16,560 bases of DNA, from positions 1 to 16,560 of the forward strand of contig JAGWUK010000013.1 in assembly GCA_028868455.1 (NCBI GenBank), written 5' to 3'. Source of the DNA: Burkholderiales bacterium. Lineage in GTDB: Bacteria > Pseudomonadota > Gammaproteobacteria > Burkholderiales > Burkholderiaceae_D. Below, piece after piece: positions 15,036 through 16,560 of the stretch. Below the pieces are notes generated by a model. The model saw only the letters and a program-made list of their open reading frames with translations. It did no database searches and had not been told where the DNA came from. A program made the position numbers and the translations under genes. Numbering within the stretch: position 1 is the stretch's first letter; each line of letters starts with the position of its first letter.

Positions 15036-15683
15036 ATGTACACCCTCTATTACTGTCCCGGTACTGCCAGCATGATCGTGCATCTGGCCTTGCTGGAAAT
15101 CGGCGCGGACTATGAACTCAAACTGGTCGACGTGGAAAAAAACCAGCAAAAAGAACCTGCCTATCTGCAGCTCAATCCACAAGGTGTCGTACCTACGCTG
15201 GTGTTCGATGGCAAGCCCTACACCGAATCGGCTGCGCTATTGATGCTTCTGGCCGAACGTCATCCCGAAGCGGGCCTTGTTCCAGCAACAGGAACAGCAG
15301 AGCGCGATCAATGGCGCCAGTGGATCGTCTATTTGAGTAACAGCCTGCAAGCGGTGTATCGCTTCTGGTTTTACGCGCCCGATCTCGGAATGCACGAACA
15401 TACGCCAGAAGTGCGTCAGGCATTGCAAAGCAAAATCGAACAAATCTGGAACCGGCTGGATCAGCATCTGAGTCAGCACGGGCCGTATCTGCTCGGACAA
15501 GAATTTTCCGGTGCCGACCTGTACCTGACCATGTTGATGCGCTGGTCGAGAAACATGCCGCATCCGGCAACGGAATGGCCGGCACTGAATCACCTGATTC
15601 AACTTGTCACCGCACGTGCCAGCTGGAAAAAAGTATCAGAGATCGAAAACCTGAGCGCATGGCCGCAATCGCCAACAGTATGA
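15036..15683 (+). CDS. Glutathione S-transferase family protein
   Basis: A 215-residue cytoplasmic protein with the two GST domains: an N-terminal thioredoxin fold (1-78) and a helical C-terminal domain (about 88-205). The glutathione site is marked by VVPTL (cis-Pro53) and ESAALL (Glu64-Ser65). NPQGVVPTLV and LAERHPEAGL are typical of bacterial GSTs. In the C-terminal domain, the SGADLYLTML block is the usual N-capping box region. The substrate cannot be predicted. ATG 15036 has AAAGGA at a spacing of six. Its stop codon overlaps a possible ATG of the next gene (ATGA at 15680-15683), suggesting one operon. Confidence 0.93.
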   Translation: MYTLYYCPGTASMIVHLALLEIGADYELKLVDVEKNQQKEPAYLQLNPQGVVPTLVFDGKPYTESAALLMLLAERHPEAGLVPATGTAERDQWRQWIVYLSNSLQAVYRFWFYAPDLGMHEHTPEVRQALQSKIEQIWNRLDQHLSQHGPYLLGQEFSGADLYLTMLMRWSRNMPHPATEWPALNHLIQLVTARASWKKVSEIENLSAWPQSPTV

Positions 15684-15697
15684 ACAAAGGCATAACC

Positions 15698-16462
15698 ATG
15701 TATCAGGACCAGCACACCCATTTTCCTGAAGTGAGTATTTCCGAATTCGGCGGCGTACGTTCACTGCATTTGTCCTCGGAAGCGATTCAGGGCGCCATGC
15801 GACTGGCCATGCCGGACCAGATTGAGCTGGAATATGTGCAGCAGATGATGATGTGGATGCTGTTCATGCAACAGCCCAGACACATCGTGCAACTCGGACT
15901 CGGTGCTGCCTCGTTGACGAAATTTTGCTACCGGAATTTTCCCGAAGCGCGTGTCACCGCCATTGAGCTGAACCCGAATGTAATCCGCGCCTGCCACCGG
16001 CATTTCCGCTTGCCGCCGGACGATGGCCGCCTGCAGGTCTGGCAGATGGACGCCATGCAGTTTGTCTGCGATAGCGATCATCACGGTATGATTGATGTCA
16101 TGCAAGTGGATTTATACGATGCCGCCGCCAGCGCCCCTGCCCTCAGCAGCCCGGCGTTTTATCAGGCCTGCGCCAATTGCCTGACGGCCGACGGCATGCT
16201 GACGGTGAATCTGTTCGGCGATCCCGATACCTATGAAGCCAGCTGCACGGCCAACATTGAGGCACTGGAATCGGCCTTTGACGCCGTCGTCTGGCTGCCC
16301 CTGGTTCATGATGCCAATACCGTCGCCATCGCCTTCAAACAAGCGCCAGAAGTGGATTTCGACATCTTGTATGAAAGAGCCGCCGAAATCCGCCTGGCTA
16401 CGAAATTACCAGCCGCCTACTGGGTCAACGGTCTGAAAGAATGGATGTGCGATACGCAGTAA
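15698..16462 (+). CDS. Spermidine-synthase-like methyltransferase-fold protein
   Basis: A 254-residue protein with a Rossmann-like class I methyltransferase fold. Motif I is VQLGLGAASLTKFC (65-78), followed by an acidic residue (Glu90 in AIELNP) as expected for nucleoside binding, Asp118 in MDAMQF, and VDLYDA (Asp138), where spermidine synthases have their catalytic Asp region. The N-terminus is short, with LHLSSEAIQGAMRL recalling the start of polyamine synthase domains, but the full N-terminal beta domain is not evident. The substrate is unknown: polyamine synthase and methyltransferase are both possible. The start is uncertain: ATG 15698 has AAAGG at 15686-15690; ATG 15680 would overlap the GST stop, and the frame extends further upstream. 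Confidence 0.8.
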   Translation: MYQDQHTHFPEVSISEFGGVRSLHLSSEAIQGAMRLAMPDQIELEYVQQMMMWMLFMQQPRHIVQLGLGAASLTKFCYRNFPEARVTAIELNPNVIRACHRHFRLPPDDGRLQVWQMDAMQFVCDSDHHGMIDVMQVDLYDAAASAPALSSPAFYQACANCLTADGMLTVNLFGDPDTYEASCTANIEALESAFDAVVWLPLVHDANTVAIAFKQAPEVDFDILYERAAEIRLATKLPAAYWVNGLKEWMCDTQ

Positions 16463-16475
16463 GCGCGTGATTGGT

Positions 16476-16495
16476 GGCAACCGGGTTCGGTTGCC
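16476..16495. terminator. Hairpin between convergent genes
   Basis: GGCAACCG (16476-16483) pairs with CGGTTGCC (16488-16495) around GGTT. It stands 13 bases after the plus-strand stop and 12 bases from the minus-strand stop at 16508. Neither side has a good T run, so it may be a shared, weaker terminator or a 3'-end stabiliser. Confidence 0.55.
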
Positions 16496-16507
16496 CCTAA
16501 CGCCGTA

Positions 16508-16560
16508 TCAATGGTTTTTCTTGGCCAGCCCCAGATACGTATCAATCACACGCTGATCAC
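16508..16560 (-). CDS. C-terminus of an ABC transporter ATPase, LivG-like (partial)
   Basis: Only the last 16 codons lie in the window, reading DQRVIDTYLGLAKKNH and a TGA stop at 16508-16510. The pattern D..VI..YLG is the usual ending of ATP-binding subunits of branched-chain amino-acid (LivG/LivF) and urea-type ABC importers. The gene is cut by the window edge, so ATPase motifs cannot be checked. It is convergent with the methyltransferase-fold gene. Confidence 0.55.
   Translation of the reverse strand, partial: DQRVIDTYLGLAKKNH

Overview
The window reads as ordinary chromosomal core sequence of a betaproteobacterium, order Burkholderiales, most likely Oxalobacteraceae (Herminiimonas/Janthinobacterium-like). 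This placement rests on protein resemblance recalled from memory (for example an HslV beginning MEQFHGTT), on gene order and on moderate GC; no search was run. I see no insertion sequence, prophage, CRISPR array, tRNA or rRNA.

Layout. (1) 307-2920: a small DUF2946-type membrane protein, a terminator-like hairpin, then a TonB-dependent receptor of the ZnuD type, suggesting a metal (probably zinc) uptake locus. (2) 3196-4590: a two-STAS-domain protein with an internal duplication. (3) 4597-7254: hslV-hslU behind a very good sigma-32 heat-shock promoter, followed by two small basic proteins. (4) 7288-10333, minus strand: rhodanese (yibN-like)-grxC-secB-SH3 protein, then a terminator, then gpsA. 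(5) 10452-14025, plus strand and divergent from block 4: gpmA, envC, ctpA, ending in a strong terminator. (6) 14063-16462: a MoeB/ThiF E1-like enzyme, a glutathione S-transferase and a spermidine-synthase-like methyltransferase-fold protein. (7) 16508-16560, minus strand: the last 16 codons of what looks like a branched-chain amino-acid ABC transporter ATPase, convergent with block 6.

How the genes work together. Blocks 4 and 5 match an arrangement known from enterobacteria and pseudomonads, where yibN-grxC-secB-gpsA is divergent from a phosphoglycerate mutase-envC cluster. Here the mutase is the cofactor-dependent GpmA instead of the unrelated cofactor-independent enzyme. SecB (export), GrxC (thiol redox), EnvC (division amidase activation) and CtpA (periplasmic proteolysis) all serve the cell envelope. 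HslVU is cytoplasmic heat-shock proteolysis. No wholly new system is evident. The points most worth a second look are the duplicated STAS architecture, the ZnuD-like receptor with a shortened loop, the small basic proteins behind hslU, the hslVU leader hairpin, and the MoeB-like gene that starts against a terminator with no Shine-Dalgarno.
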